Part shown: piece after piece, positions 48,972-56,551 of the stretch
How positions within the stretch are numbered: position 1 is the stretch's first letter
Layout of the letters: each line of letters opens with the position of its first letter
Translations under genes and position numbers: made by a program
Assembly: GCA_963815965.1 (NCBI GenBank)
Contig: CAWFIT010000004.1
Span: 404,917 to 468,916 of the forward strand
Direction of reading: 5' to 3'
DNA length: 64,000 bases
Source of the DNA: DASVFB01 sp963815965
GTDB lineage: Bacteria > Actinomycetota > Thermoleophilia > Gaiellales > Gaiellaceae
The notes under the pieces: model-generated
Seen by the model: the letters and a program-made list of their open reading frames with translations, nothing else
The model's database searches: none
What the model was told of the DNA's origin: nothing

Positions 48972-49531
48972 ACTTCCATGATCTCGGCTTCTTTGTGCTT
49001 CAGAAGCTCGTCGATCGTCTTCGTGTGCGCATCCGTGAGCTTCTGCACCTCCTGCTCGGCCCGGCGCTCATCGTCGTCGCCGACATCGCCGTTGCGCACG
49101 AGCTCCTGGAGATGCCTGAGTGCGTCGCGCCGCACCTCGCGCACGGCGACGCGGTGCTCTTCGGCCATCTGGCGGACGACCTTGACGAGCTCCTTCCTAC
49201 GTTCTTCCGTCAGCTGCGGCACGGGCAGCCGCACGAGCTTGCCGTCGTTCGAAGGCTGGAGGCCGAGGTCCGATTCCTGGATCGCCTTTTCGATCGCCTT
49301 GATCGAGCTCGGGTCGAACGGCTGGATCGTGAGCATCCGCGGCTCGGGGACGTTGATCGTCGCGAGCTGCTTGAGCGGCGTCGGCGTGCCGTAGTAGTCA
49401 ACGGTGATCCTGTCGAGCAACCCGCTCGACGCGCGGCCCGTGCGCACCGTGTTGAACTCGTTGCGCGCGTGCTCGACCGACTTGTCCATCCGGCTGCTCG
49501 CGCCCCCGATGAACTCCTCCGCAGTTGCCAT
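48968..49531 (-). CDS. frr: Ribosome recycling factor
   Basis: 187 residues. RTGRASSGLLDRITVDYYGTPTPL, LTIQPFDPSSIKAIEKAI, RLPVPQLTEERRKELVK and the long helix (AVREVRRDALRHLQEL). Splits post-termination ribosomes with EF-G. In the usual rpsB-tsf-pyrH-frr order. It abuts pyrH and overlaps uppS. Confidence 0.97.
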   Translation of the reverse strand: MATAEEFIGGASSRMDKSVEHARNEFNTVRTGRASSGLLDRITVDYYGTPTPLKQLATINVPEPRMLTIQPFDPSSIKAIEKAIQESDLGLQPSNDGKLVRLPVPQLTEERRKELVKVVRQMAEEHRVAVREVRRDALRHLQELVRNGDVGDDDERRAEQEVQKLTDAHTKTIDELLKHKEAEIMEV

Positions 49532-50296
49532 TCAGCTCCCTCCTTCTTTCGAGATGATCGTCCCGACGCGCTCACCCGACACGACCCTGCGGATGTTCCC
49601 CGGCACCTGTTCGAACACGTGAATCGGGATGTCGTTGTCCATGCACAGCGAAAGCGCGGTCGTGTCCATGATCTTCAGGCCGCGCTCGATCGCCTCCAGG
49701 TACGTGAGCGCCGGCAGGAACGCGGCGTCCGGGTCGCTGCTCGGGTCGCCGTCGAACACGCCCTCAACACCGTGCTTCGCCATGAGGATGACCTGGGCGC
49801 CGATTTCGAGCGAGCGCAACGCCGCCGCGGTGTCGGTGGTGAAGAACGGGTTTCCGGTGCCTGCCGCGAAGAGAACGATCCGATCCCGCTCGAGGTGGCG
49901 GATCGCGCGGCGCCGGATGTACGGCTCGGCAACCTCCGCGACCTCGATGGCCGACTGCACGCGCGTGTTGGCGCCGGCGCGCTCGAGAGCGTCCTGTAGC
50001 GCGAGCGCGTTGAGCAGCGTCGCGAGCATGCCCGCGTAGTCCGCAGTCGCCCGATCCATCCCCTCGGCGGCGGCGGCCATCCCGCGGTAGATGTTCCCGC
50101 CGCCGACGACGATCGCGATCTGCACGCCGGTCGCGTGGACATCGACGATCTCGCCTGCGATCGCGTCGATCGTCGTCAAGTCCATGCCGTATTCGCGCTC
50201 GCCCATGAGCGCCTCGCCGGAGATCTTCAGCAGGATGCGCCGAAAAGCCGGCACGTCGGCGTCGGCTCGAGCCTCCCTGGTTTCGGGAACCGTCAT
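49532..50296 (-). CDS. pyrH: Uridylate kinase
   Basis: 254 residues from ATG 50296, overlapping the tsf stop. ILLKISGEALMGE, IVVGGGNIYRG, ADYAGMLATLLNALALQDALE, FAAGTGNPFFTTDTAAALR, MDTTALSLCMDN. Phosphorylates UMP to UDP. An N-terminal tail of about 18 residues precedes the core. The long open frame upstream is antisense or shadow to tsf. Confidence 0.96.
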   Translation of the reverse strand: MTVPETREARADADVPAFRRILLKISGEALMGEREYGMDLTTIDAIAGEIVDVHATGVQIAIVVGGGNIYRGMAAAAEGMDRATADYAGMLATLLNALALQDALERAGANTRVQSAIEVAEVAEPYIRRRAIRHLERDRIVLFAAGTGNPFFTTDTAAALRSLEIGAQVILMAKHGVEGVFDGDPSSDPDAAFLPALTYLEAIERGLKIMDTTALSLCMDNDIPIHVFEQVPGNIRRVVSGERVGTIISKEGGS

Positions 50297-51096
50297 CCGG
50301 CGAGCGCGTAGCGCTCGAACTCGAGCACCTCGGCGCCTTCGTCTGCGAGCGCCCGCCCCACGGTCTTCGTCGTGTCGTGGATCCACAGCTGCTCGTTCAG
50401 CACCTGCGCCGCAAAGAAGCGCTTGTTGAGCATGCCCTCGACGATCTTCTCGCGGGCCTGTTCGGGCTTCGAGAGCACCTCGTCGGAGTTGGCGTAGATC
50501 TCGCGTTCCGACGTGATCGTCTCCTCGGGAACGTCGTCGCGGCCGATCCACTGCGGCCCGGAAGCCGCGATGTGCATCGCGAGCTTGCGCGCGAGGTCCT
50601 TGTTGCCGCCACGAAGCTGCACGAGCACGCCGAGCTTGTTCGCCGGAGGATGGACGTAGCCCTCGATGACACCGCCCTCGACCGCCTGGAACCGCGCCGG
50701 CGACGGGACGACGATGTTCTCGCCAAGCTTGCCGATCAGCTCCTGCCGCTCCTCGTCCAGACCTGCGACCGCATCGACGCCTTCGGTGTCGACGGCGTCG
50801 AGAACCCTCTTCGCGAAGGTCTGGAACTCGTCGTTGTTCGACACAGGCTCGGTCTCGCAGCCGACGGCGACCATGGTTCCGTGCGAGTCGGAGATGCGGT
50901 AGCCGACGAGCCCCTCGGTCGTTTCGCGGCCTGCACGCTTCGCTGCGGAGGCCAGGCCACGCTCGCGCAGCAACACACGCGCGGCCTCTATGTCCCCACC
51001 GGTCTCGACGAGTGCGCGCTTCGCGTCCATCATCCCGGCGCCGGTCTGGTCGCGCAGCTCCTTGACGAGGCTCGCCGAAATCGCAGGCGCGCTCAT
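50293..51096 (-). CDS. tsf: Elongation factor Ts
   Basis: 267 residues. SLVKELRDQTGAGMMDAKRAL (UBA-like N-terminus), RETTEGLVGYRI, VAVGCETEPVSNNDEF (core contact with EF-Tu), MHIAASGPQWI. Nucleotide exchange factor for EF-Tu. It overlaps rpsB and pyrH by four bases each, so the operon is tightly coupled. Confidence 0.97.
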   Translation of the reverse strand: MSAPAISASLVKELRDQTGAGMMDAKRALVETGGDIEAARVLLRERGLASAAKRAGRETTEGLVGYRISDSHGTMVAVGCETEPVSNNDEFQTFAKRVLDAVDTEGVDAVAGLDEERQELIGKLGENIVVPSPARFQAVEGGVIEGYVHPPANKLGVLVQLRGGNKDLARKLAMHIAASGPQWIGRDDVPEETITSEREIYANSDEVLSKPEQAREKIVEGMLNKRFFAAQVLNEQLWIHDTTKTVGRALADEGAEVLEFERYALAG

Positions 51097-51941
51097 GTCG
51101 AGACCTCCTGAGGCGAAGCCTCCGCACTTGCTTCCTCTGCCGGAGGCGTCTCTTGCTCCTGCTCCGCCTCTCCCGGTGCCTCGGCTTCAGGCTCGGCGGG
51201 AGGCGCCTGCTCGGGCTCGGGCTGCGGCTGCAGATCGCTCACCATCTCCTGCGGCGCGACCCGCTGCTTGCCCGCCTCGATGCCGTCCGCAATCACGCGG
51301 GCAATCAGGCTGCACGCGCGGATCGCGTCGTCGTTTCCGGGGATCGGGTAGTCGGCTTCGTCCGGGTCGCAGTTCGTGTCGACGAGCGCGATCACCGGCA
51401 TGCCGAGCCGGCGCGTCTCGCGCACGGCGAGCTGCTCCTTCTTGAGGTCGACGATAAACGCGGCGTCCGGCTGGCGGCGCAGGTCTGCGACGCCGCCCAG
51501 GTTGTTCTCGAGCTTCTCGAGCTCGGCGAGCATCGCGATGCGCTCCTTTGCGGGCAGCAGCTCGAGCTGGCCTTCCTCCTTCTGCCGGCGCAGGTCGTGC
51601 AGGCGGTCGATGCGGTCCGAGATCGTCTTCCAGTTCGTCAGCAGGCCGCCGAGCCAACGGTGGTTGACATAGGGCATGCCGACGCGCTTCGCCTGCTCCT
51701 CGATCGCGTCCTGCGCCTGCTTCTTCGTGCCGACGAAGAGGATCGTGCCGCCGCGCTCGGCGACGTTGCGTGCGAATTCGTGTGCTTCCTCGAGCAACGC
51801 GAGCGTCTGCTGGAGGTCGATGATGTAGATGCCGCCGCGTTCGGCGAAGATGAACCGCTTCATCTTCGGATTCCAGCGGCGCGTCTGGTGGCCGAAATGG
51901 ACTCCGGCCTCCAGGAGCTCACGCATGGAGACAACTGCCAT
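51093..51941 (-). CDS. rpsB: Ribosomal protein uS2
   Basis: 282 residues from ATG 51941, behind GAGGAAGGA. MRELLEAGVHFGHQTRRWNPKM, FAERGGIYIIDLQQTL, GTILFVGTKKQAQDAI, VNHRWLGGLLTNWKTI, RRLGMPVIALVDTNCDPDEADYPIPGND (in two parts). The C-terminus carries an extra acidic Pro/Glu-rich tail of about 50 residues (EAEQEQETPPAEEASAE) beyond the usual end, common in actinobacteria. Confidence 0.97.
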   Translation of the reverse strand: MAVVSMRELLEAGVHFGHQTRRWNPKMKRFIFAERGGIYIIDLQQTLALLEEAHEFARNVAERGGTILFVGTKKQAQDAIEEQAKRVGMPYVNHRWLGGLLTNWKTISDRIDRLHDLRRQKEEGQLELLPAKERIAMLAELEKLENNLGGVADLRRQPDAAFIVDLKKEQLAVRETRRLGMPVIALVDTNCDPDEADYPIPGNDDAIRACSLIARVIADGIEAGKQRVAPQEMVSDLQPQPEPEQAPPAEPEAEAPGEAEQEQETPPAEEASAEASPQEVST

Positions 51942-51993
51942 GTGATTCCTTCCTCTGGTTTGTGAACGGTACGCCGGTGAAGCTCGGACGGAA

Positions 51994-52036
51994 CCGGCCG
52001 GAACGGCCGGCACCCCCGTCCTCGCGGACGCCGGGG
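51994..52036 (-). promoter_or_regulatory. Two hairpins in the rpsB leader
   Basis: CCGGCCG, loop GAA, CGGCCGG (51994-52010), and a stem with CGTCC / GGACG plus an outer CCCC / GGGG separated by a two-base bulge (52013-52036). They lie 50-100 bases upstream of the rpsB start, where ribosomal-protein leaders and autoregulatory S2 structures are often found. Function not shown by sequence. Confidence 0.4.
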
Positions 52037-52074
52037 AGTTGGGACAGAAGCGTGCGCCAGTCTAGCGGAACGTT

Positions 52075-52203
52075 TCGCGCAAAGTGCTTTGCACTTTGCG
52101 CGAGAAAACCGGGCAGGCGCGCTTACGCGCGCGTGCCCATAGTGCAATTGGAGGCGCTGCTCACCTCGGTCAGATGGTGAGCAGCGCGGCCAAGCCGCGC
52201 TGC
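52075..52203 (+). repeat. Three-hairpin repeat, copy B (between rluD and rpsB)
   Basis: H1 52075-52103: perfect 13-bp stem TCGCGCAAAGTGC, loop TTT. Linker GAAAACC. H2 52111-52138: GGGCAGGCGCGC, loop TTAC, with one G-G mismatch. Spacer ATAGTGCAATTGGAGG. H3 52181-52203: GCAGCGCGGC, loop CAA. An alternative 12-bp stem (GCGCTGCTCACC at 52154-52165 with 52176-52187) shares seven bases with H3, so the two cannot form together. The repeat lies in the minus-strand gene cluster but matches copies A and C on the plus strand. No other feature is visible in 51942-52242 besides the rpsB leader. Confidence 0.8.
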
Positions 52204-52242
52204 CCGCGAGAGGTTGACCTTCGAGGGAGGTGTTCGCGCGAC

Positions 52243-53121
52243 TTACATTTGGCGTGCGCGTTCCAGGGCTGATTCAAGGTCATCCGGCAGCGGCGACGTG
52301 CACTCGACCCGCTCGCCCGTGACGGGGTGAGGGAAGGCAAGTCGTGACGCGTGCAGGAACTGGCGCGTGAGGCCGAGGTCGCCTTTGACGCCGTAGAGCG
52401 GGTCTCCCGAGACGGGAAGCTCGATCGCCAAGAGGTGGACGCGAACCTGGTGCGTTCGTCCCGTCTCGAGCCGAACGCGGAGCAGCGCGTGCTCTGCGAG
52501 CAACTCGACGACCTCGAAGTGCGTGATCGCGTCGCGCGGCGAGTCTGTGTCGAGCGAACGACGCAGCGGGTCGCTGCGGTCGCGGCCAATCGGAGCCTCG
52601 ATGCGGCCGCGCAGCGAGCGAGGCCTGCCGCGGACGAGCGCGGTGTACTCGCGCTCCAGCGCATGCTCCCGTACGAGCGCCTGGAGCCGCGCGTAGGCGA
52701 GGTCGGTCTTGGCGACGACGAGCAGCCCCGACGTGTCCCGGTCGATGCGGTGCACGATCCCGCGCCGCTCCTCGTCGCCTCCGCGCGCGACGCCCACGAG
52801 CCCGTGGACGAGCGTTCCCGTCTCGTGGCCGGGCGCCGGATGGACGACGAGGCCGGCCGGCTTGTCGATCACGAGCAGTTGCTCGTCCTCGTACGCGACG
52901 TTCAGACCGAGCTCCTCGCGTTGCGGCGGCTGCGCTTCCGTGGGCGGCTCGAACTCGACGTCCTCGCCACCCTGAAGCCGCCACGCTTTCGCACGTACGA
53001 CGCCGTCCACCAGTGCACCAGCGTCGATTACGCGCTCGGCGGCGCCGCGGGAACCGACGTGCTGCGCGACGAACGCGTCGAGCCGCGAGCCGGCCGCGTC
53101 GTCAGGAACGCGTACGCGCAG
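52243..53121 (-). CDS. rluD: RluA-family pseudouridine synthase (RluD-like) with S4 domain
   Basis: About 292 residues. N-terminal S4 domain SRLDAFVAQHVGS, AERVIDAGALVDGVVRAKAW; catalytic domain with LLVIDKPAGLVVHPAPGH, HRIDRDTSGLLVVAKT (catalytic Asp), GRTHQVRVHLLAIELPVSGDPLYG. Modifies uridines of rRNA. The S4 domain starts upstream of the first standard start (GTG 53010); the best fit is CTG at 53121 within the lspA end, as in dut. The last codons run up to the repeat B region. Confidence 0.9.
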   Translation of the reverse strand: MRVRVPDDAAGSRLDAFVAQHVGSRGAAERVIDAGALVDGVVRAKAWRLQGGEDVEFEPPTEAQPPQREELGLNVAYEDEQLLVIDKPAGLVVHPAPGHETGTLVHGLVGVARGGDEERRGIVHRIDRDTSGLLVVAKTDLAYARLQALVREHALEREYTALVRGRPRSLRGRIEAPIGRDRSDPLRRSLDTDSPRDAITHFEVVELLAEHALLRVRLETGRTHQVRVHLLAIELPVSGDPLYGVKGDLGLTRQFLHASRLAFPHPVTGERVECTSPLPDDLESALERARQM

Positions 53122-53665
53122 GACGGTCCGCGGCGATCAGCGCGAGCAGCAGGATGCCGACGCCGACGACGATGAAGCTGTCCGCGAGGTTGAACGCCGG
53201 CCAGAACTTCAGGTCGAGGAAGTCAGTGACGTGTCCGAGTCGCACGCGGTCGACGAGGTTCGAGACGCTGCCGCCGATGACGAGGCCGAGCGCGACCGGC
53301 AACACCGGATGCCGCGAGCCGGAGCGCGCGAAGAAGAACAGCATCCAGCCGACGGCGAGCGTGGTCAGCACGATCACCGCGGCCGTCGCGCTCGAAAAAA
53401 GGCCGAACGCGATCCCCGAGTTCTGCACGTGATGGATCGACAGCGGTCCGATCAGCTTCACCTCGTCGCCGAGCCCGAGCTGGGACGAGACGATGTGCTT
53501 CGTCAACTGGTCAGCGACGATCGCGGCGACGGCGACCGCACCGAGCGCGAGCCACTCCGGCGCGCCGGCGGCGAGTGAGCGTTCTGCCGTCGAAAACGGC
53601 GTCAGCCCGTCGGTGGCCGACCCGACACGGACGTCCGAAGAAACCCGGGTCGTAGACTCGGTCAT
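53102..53665 (-). CDS. lspA: Lipoprotein signal peptidase
   Basis: 187 residues from ATG 53665. Four membrane helices; catalytic aspartates in GGSVSNLVDRVRLGHVTDFLD and FNLADSFIVVGV; HHVQNSGIAFGLF and VADQLTKHIV are typical. An N-terminal cytosolic tail of about 45 residues is longer than in E. coli. Processes the lipoproteins seen in this window. Overlaps the DksA-like gene by ATGA. Confidence 0.95.
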   Translation of the reverse strand: MTESTTRVSSDVRVGSATDGLTPFSTAERSLAAGAPEWLALGAVAVAAIVADQLTKHIVSSQLGLGDEVKLIGPLSIHHVQNSGIAFGLFSSATAAVIVLTTLAVGWMLFFFARSGSRHPVLPVALGLVIGGSVSNLVDRVRLGHVTDFLDLKFWPAFNLADSFIVVGVGILLLALIAADRPARTRS

Positions 53666-54030
53666 CCGCGCTCCACCGCCCGCTGGCAGTCGATGCAGAG
53701 GCTGGCCCACGGCTTGGCTTCGAGCCGCTCCTCAGCGATCGGCTTACTGCATCTGGCGCACGTGCCGAAGGTGCCCTCCTCGATACGGCGGAGTGCATCG
53801 TCGATCTTGACGAGCACCTGTCCCGAGTGCTCCTCGAGCGTGTAGTCGATCTCGCGATCGAGTGTCCCCGCGGCGGCGTCGCCGAGATGATTGTCGGACA
53901 CGCCCATCATCTCTTCCGTCTCGTCCTCGAGCGAGCCGGGCGTCTCTTTGTGCAGGTACTCGATCGCACCCTCGATGCGCGAGCGCTCGTCCAGAAGGGT
54001 CGTCCGAAAACGTTCGGCGTTCACGATCAC
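53662..54030 (-). CDS. TraR/DksA-type zinc-finger protein
   Basis: About 122 residues from GTG 54030 (GTGA overlap with the DUF167 gene). N-terminal coiled coil (RFRTTLLDERSRIEGAIEYL), linker EMMGVSDNHLGDAAAGTLDRE, C4 zinc finger GTCARCSKPIAEERLEAKPWASLCIDC. DksA-like proteins bind in the RNA polymerase secondary channel. In actinobacteria such genes often lie beside lspA; the role is inferred. Confidence 0.9.
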   Translation of the reverse strand: MIVNAERFRTTLLDERSRIEGAIEYLHKETPGSLEDETEEMMGVSDNHLGDAAAGTLDREIDYTLEEHSGQVLVKIDDALRRIEEGTFGTCARCSKPIAEERLEAKPWASLCIDCQRAVERG

Positions 54031-54320
54031 GTTCGCTTTCCAGCTGATGCAAGCAGCCGCTCTGTGTGCGCCTGTTCGAGGCCGTCCAGCACGACGACCT
54101 TGTCCCGCGACGAATGTCCCGCAACGAGCGCGACCGTCGCGCGCGGCACCTCGAGCGTTTCCGCGAGCAGTCGCAGCACCGCTTCGTTCGCGCGCCCGTC
54201 CTCGGGAGGCTCCGCGACGCGCACTTTCCAAGCGTCGCCGTGGCGGCCCGCGATGCCGGGACGGCGCGCACCGGGAGAGACCCGCAGCTTGAGTCGTGTC
54301 GTTGCCGCGCTCACGCTCAT
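54027..54320 (-). CDS. DUF167/YggU-family protein
   Basis: 97 residues from ATG 54320. RLKLRVSPGARRPGIAGRHGDAWKVRV, then EPPEDGRANEAVLRLLAETLEVPR and GHSSRDKVVVLDG are the standard YggU pattern. The role is unknown despite wide conservation. Sits between divIVA and the DksA-like gene in the division cluster. Confidence 0.9.
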   Translation of the reverse strand: MSVSAATTRLKLRVSPGARRPGIAGRHGDAWKVRVAEPPEDGRANEAVLRLLAETLEVPRATVALVAGHSSRDKVVVLDGLEQAHTERLLASAGKRT

Positions 54321-54336
54321 CGCCCTTAGATTATCC

Positions 54337-54777
54337 CTAGGCGGCTTTGGCCTCACTTTCATCCGCGCCGTTGTCCGCTTCGAGCGTTGCGAGCGCGGCG
54401 CCGAGCAGGGACCGGATGCGACGTGACTCGCTGCTCATGCGCTCGAGGTCGGCCGATGCTTCCCGCCTGATCCTGCGTGCCTCCGCATGAGCTTCGTCGA
54501 GCATGACCTGTGTCTCGCGCCGCGCCTGCTCCTTGAGATCCTGAGACGCTCGCTCGGCGGACACGAGCGTCGTGCGCAGCAGCGTCTCGAGCTCGCGATA
54601 GCGCACGAGGTCCTCTTCGACGCGCTCGATCTTGTCCGCGAGGTCCGCTCGTTCGCGCCACACCTGCTCGAAGCTCTCGACGATGTCGTCGAGGAGCTCG
54701 TCGACCGCACTGCGGGTGTAGCCGAACAGCGAGCGGCTGAGTTTGATGTGTCTGATCTCGACTGGTGTGAGTGCCAC
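54337..54777 (-). CDS. divIVA: DivIVA-domain (Wag31-like) coiled-coil protein
   Basis: 146 residues from GTG 54777 behind GGGGAGG. N-terminal DivIVA domain: LTPVEIRHIKLSRSLFGYTRSAVDELLDDI; then a coiled coil of charged heptads ending in ADNGADESEAKAA. Binds curved membrane at poles and septa and recruits wall-synthesis machinery. It is short compared with mycobacterial Wag31 (260 aa). Follows yggT and sepF as in actinobacteria. Confidence 0.92.
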   Translation of the reverse strand: MALTPVEIRHIKLSRSLFGYTRSAVDELLDDIVESFEQVWRERADLADKIERVEEDLVRYRELETLLRTTLVSAERASQDLKEQARRETQVMLDEAHAEARRIRREASADLERMSSESRRIRSLLGAALATLEADNGADESEAKAA

Positions 54778-54793
54778 GGAAGAACCTCCCCTG

Positions 54794-55081
54794 TCAGCGC
54801 AGTCCGCCGAGAACTGCATGGATGACCTGTTGCAGGACGATGAGCACGATCACTGCGAGCATCGGCGACAAGTCGAGCGGCCCGAGCGGTGGGACGAACC
54901 GCCGGAACACGCGCAGGTACGGATCGCAGATGTCGTAGAGGAACCGCTGGATCCGGTTCAGCCAGACCGAGTAAGGCAGGCGGACCCAGGACATGATGAT
55001 GAACGCGAGGATCAAGAGGATGTAGACGCCGATGAAGACGTCCACGAAGCTCTCGACCGTCGAAATCGTGTCTGCGAGCAT
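54794..55081 (-). CDS. YggT-family membrane protein
   Basis: 95 residues; two hydrophobic helices (FVDVFIGVYILLILAFIIMSW and MLAVIVLIVLQQVIHAVL) around a loop with IQRFLYDICDPYLRVFRRFVPPLGPLDLSP, the YggT signature (described in parts: DICDPYL, PLGPLDLSP). Lies between sepF and divIVA as in most actinobacteria; likely a division accessory. Its upstream side is a 327-base gap filled by repeats C and D. Confidence 0.9.
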   Translation of the reverse strand: MLADTISTVESFVDVFIGVYILLILAFIIMSWVRLPYSVWLNRIQRFLYDICDPYLRVFRRFVPPLGPLDLSPMLAVIVLIVLQQVIHAVLGGLR

Positions 55082-55101
55082 TCAACTTCGCTTCGCTCGC
55101 G

Positions 55102-55234
55102 TCGACCGAAGTCCTGCGGACTTCGGTCGAGGAAGACCTGGCAGACGCGCCTGCGGCGCGCGTGCCATTTTGGTGCCATTGAAGGTGGCGGACTTTTCCA
55201 GGGTGATCGTGCAGCGTGGCAAAAGCCACGCTGC
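55102..55234 (+). repeat. Three-hairpin repeat, copy C (between yggT and sepF)
   Basis: H1 55102-55130: 13-bp stem TCGACCGAAGTCC, loop TGC. Linker with AGACC. H2 55140-55166: GGCAGACGCGCC / GGCGCGCGTGCC. Spacer TTTTGGTGCCATTGAAGG. H3 55211-55234: GCAGCGTGGC, loop AAAA. It faces copy D with the H3 ends toward each other, 37 bases apart. Confidence 0.8.
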
Positions 55235-55271
55235 AGGCGATACGTCAAACTTTGATTCGCACTACGCCCAA

Positions 55272-55420
55272 GGCGCGGCTTTGCCGCGCCGACGGCTAGC
55301 TCCAGCCGAAGAGGCTACCCGCGGCCGCCACCAAAAGGGCACGCGCGCGAAGCGCGCCTGTCCGGTCTTCTCGCACGAAGTGCTTGCACTTCGTGCGAAA
55401 CCAAGCCGTCAGGCTTGGTT
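55272..55420 (-). repeat. Three-hairpin repeat, copy D (inverted, overlaps the sepF stop)
   Basis: On the minus strand: an extra hairpin AACCAAGCC / GGCTTGGTT (55399-55420) covering the sepF stop; H1 55371-55398 (13-bp stem TCGCACGAAGTGC, two-base loop); GAAGACC linker; H2 55337-55363 (GGACAGGCGCGC, loop TTC); TTTTGGTGGCGG spacer; H3 55272-55290 (GGCGCGGC). It is arranged tail to tail with copy C. The extra hairpin may act as the sepF terminator. Confidence 0.8.
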
Positions 55421-55942
55421 AAAAAAGGCGCCGCCCTCGAGCAGGCGAGCGCGCTCTTCCGCGCTGACCTCGACGTTTCGGGGCGTGAGGAGGAAGACCT
55501 TGTCGGCTACGCGCTGCATCCCGCCCTCGAGCGCGTACGTCAGACCGCTCGCGAAGTCGATCAGCCGCTTCGAAAGCTCCGAGTCCGACCCCTGCAGGTT
55601 CAGGATCACCGGGATCGACTCCTTGAACTTGTCAGCGATCTGCTGCGCGTCGTTGAAGCTCCGTGGCACGACGAGGTGCACGCTCGCGGGCGCCGGCCCG
55701 ACGGGCGCGGGCGTGTCGACGCGGCGTAGCCGTGTGCGCGACGGCTCTTCCTGCGCTGCGGGCTCCGTCCAGTCGTCGAACTCGCGCTCACGCCGGCGCG
55801 GTGCGAGGCGACGCACGTTCGCCCGCCGCTCCTCGTAGTTGCGCTCGAGCTCCTCGGTCGCCGCGTAGTCGTCGTCCCACTCGTCCTCCTCGGCGATCCC
55901 GAAGTAGACGAGCGTGCGGTTCCAGAGGTCTCCGAGCGCCAT
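55409..55942 (-). CDS. sepF: Cell division protein SepF
   Basis: 177 residues. Membrane-binding N-terminus MALGDLWNRTLVYFGIAEED, acidic/Arg-rich linker, and the SepF core VHLVVPRSFNDAQQIADKFK, PVILNLQGSDSELSKRLIDFASGLTYALEGGMQRV (in two parts) and VFLLTPRNVEVSAE. Anchors FtsZ to the membrane in actinobacteria. The stop codon lies inside a hairpin of repeat D. Gene order yggS-sepF-yggT-divIVA is classic. Confidence 0.95.
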   Translation of the reverse strand: MALGDLWNRTLVYFGIAEEDEWDDDYAATEELERNYEERRANVRRLAPRRREREFDDWTEPAAQEEPSRTRLRRVDTPAPVGPAPASVHLVVPRSFNDAQQIADKFKESIPVILNLQGSDSELSKRLIDFASGLTYALEGGMQRVADKVFLLTPRNVEVSAEERARLLEGGAFFNQA

Positions 55943-55957
55943 TCGCGTCGCGGAATC

Positions 55958-56551
55958 CTACTGCGCGAAGAGCGTAGAGCCCACGCGAATGTGGGTCGCT
56001 CCCTCCTCCACGGCGACCCGGTAGTCCTGCGACGTTCCCATCGACAGCTCGCGCAGGCCGTGCGCCTCGGCGAGCCCGCGCAGCCGGCGGAAGTAGGGTC
56101 GCGACTCCTCGGGATCGTCACTCGCCGGCGGCATCGTCATCAGCCCGCGGACGTCGGCGTAGAGCTCGAGAAAGCGCGGCAGCTCGTCGGGTGGGATGCC
56201 CGACTTCGTCGGTTCCCCGGAGAGGTTGACCTCGAGGAGCGCCGGGATCGCGAGCCGTTTCGCCGCAGATTCCGACGCCAGCGAATGGCAGAGCTCACAG
56301 AGATCGTTCACGACCTTCGCCTTGCGGCTCTGGAGGTGCCCGATGAAGTGCCAGCGGAACCGGTCGCCGTAGCGCGCGTGCTTCGCCTCGAGGTCCTGGG
56401 CACGGTTCTCCCCGACCACCTCGATGCCGGCGTCGGCGAGCGCCTGCATCCCCTCGATCGGCACGTACTTCGTGGCGACGACGATGGTCACCGACGGTCC
56501 GACCTCGGACCGGATGCGTTCGTAGCGAGCGCGCAGCTCGTCAGGCGACAC
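55958..56551 (-). CDS. YggS-family PLP-binding protein (PLP homeostasis)
   Basis: 197 residues. The PLP lysine K28 lies in IVVATKYVPIEG; GENRAQDLEAKHA, WHFIGHLQSRKAK, LLEVNLSGEPTKSGI and MTMPPASDDPEESRPYF follow, ending in a phosphate-binding LSMGTSQDYRVAVEEGATHIRVGSTLF (MGTSQD, GSTLF). A cytosolic alanine-racemase-fold protein without known catalysis. Starts inside the end of pgeF. Confidence 0.94.
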   Translation of the reverse strand: MSPDELRARYERIRSEVGPSVTIVVATKYVPIEGMQALADAGIEVVGENRAQDLEAKHARYGDRFRWHFIGHLQSRKAKVVNDLCELCHSLASESAAKRLAIPALLEVNLSGEPTKSGIPPDELPRFLELYADVRGLMTMPPASDDPEESRPYFRRLRGLAEAHGLRELSMGTSQDYRVAVEEGATHIRVGSTLFAQ

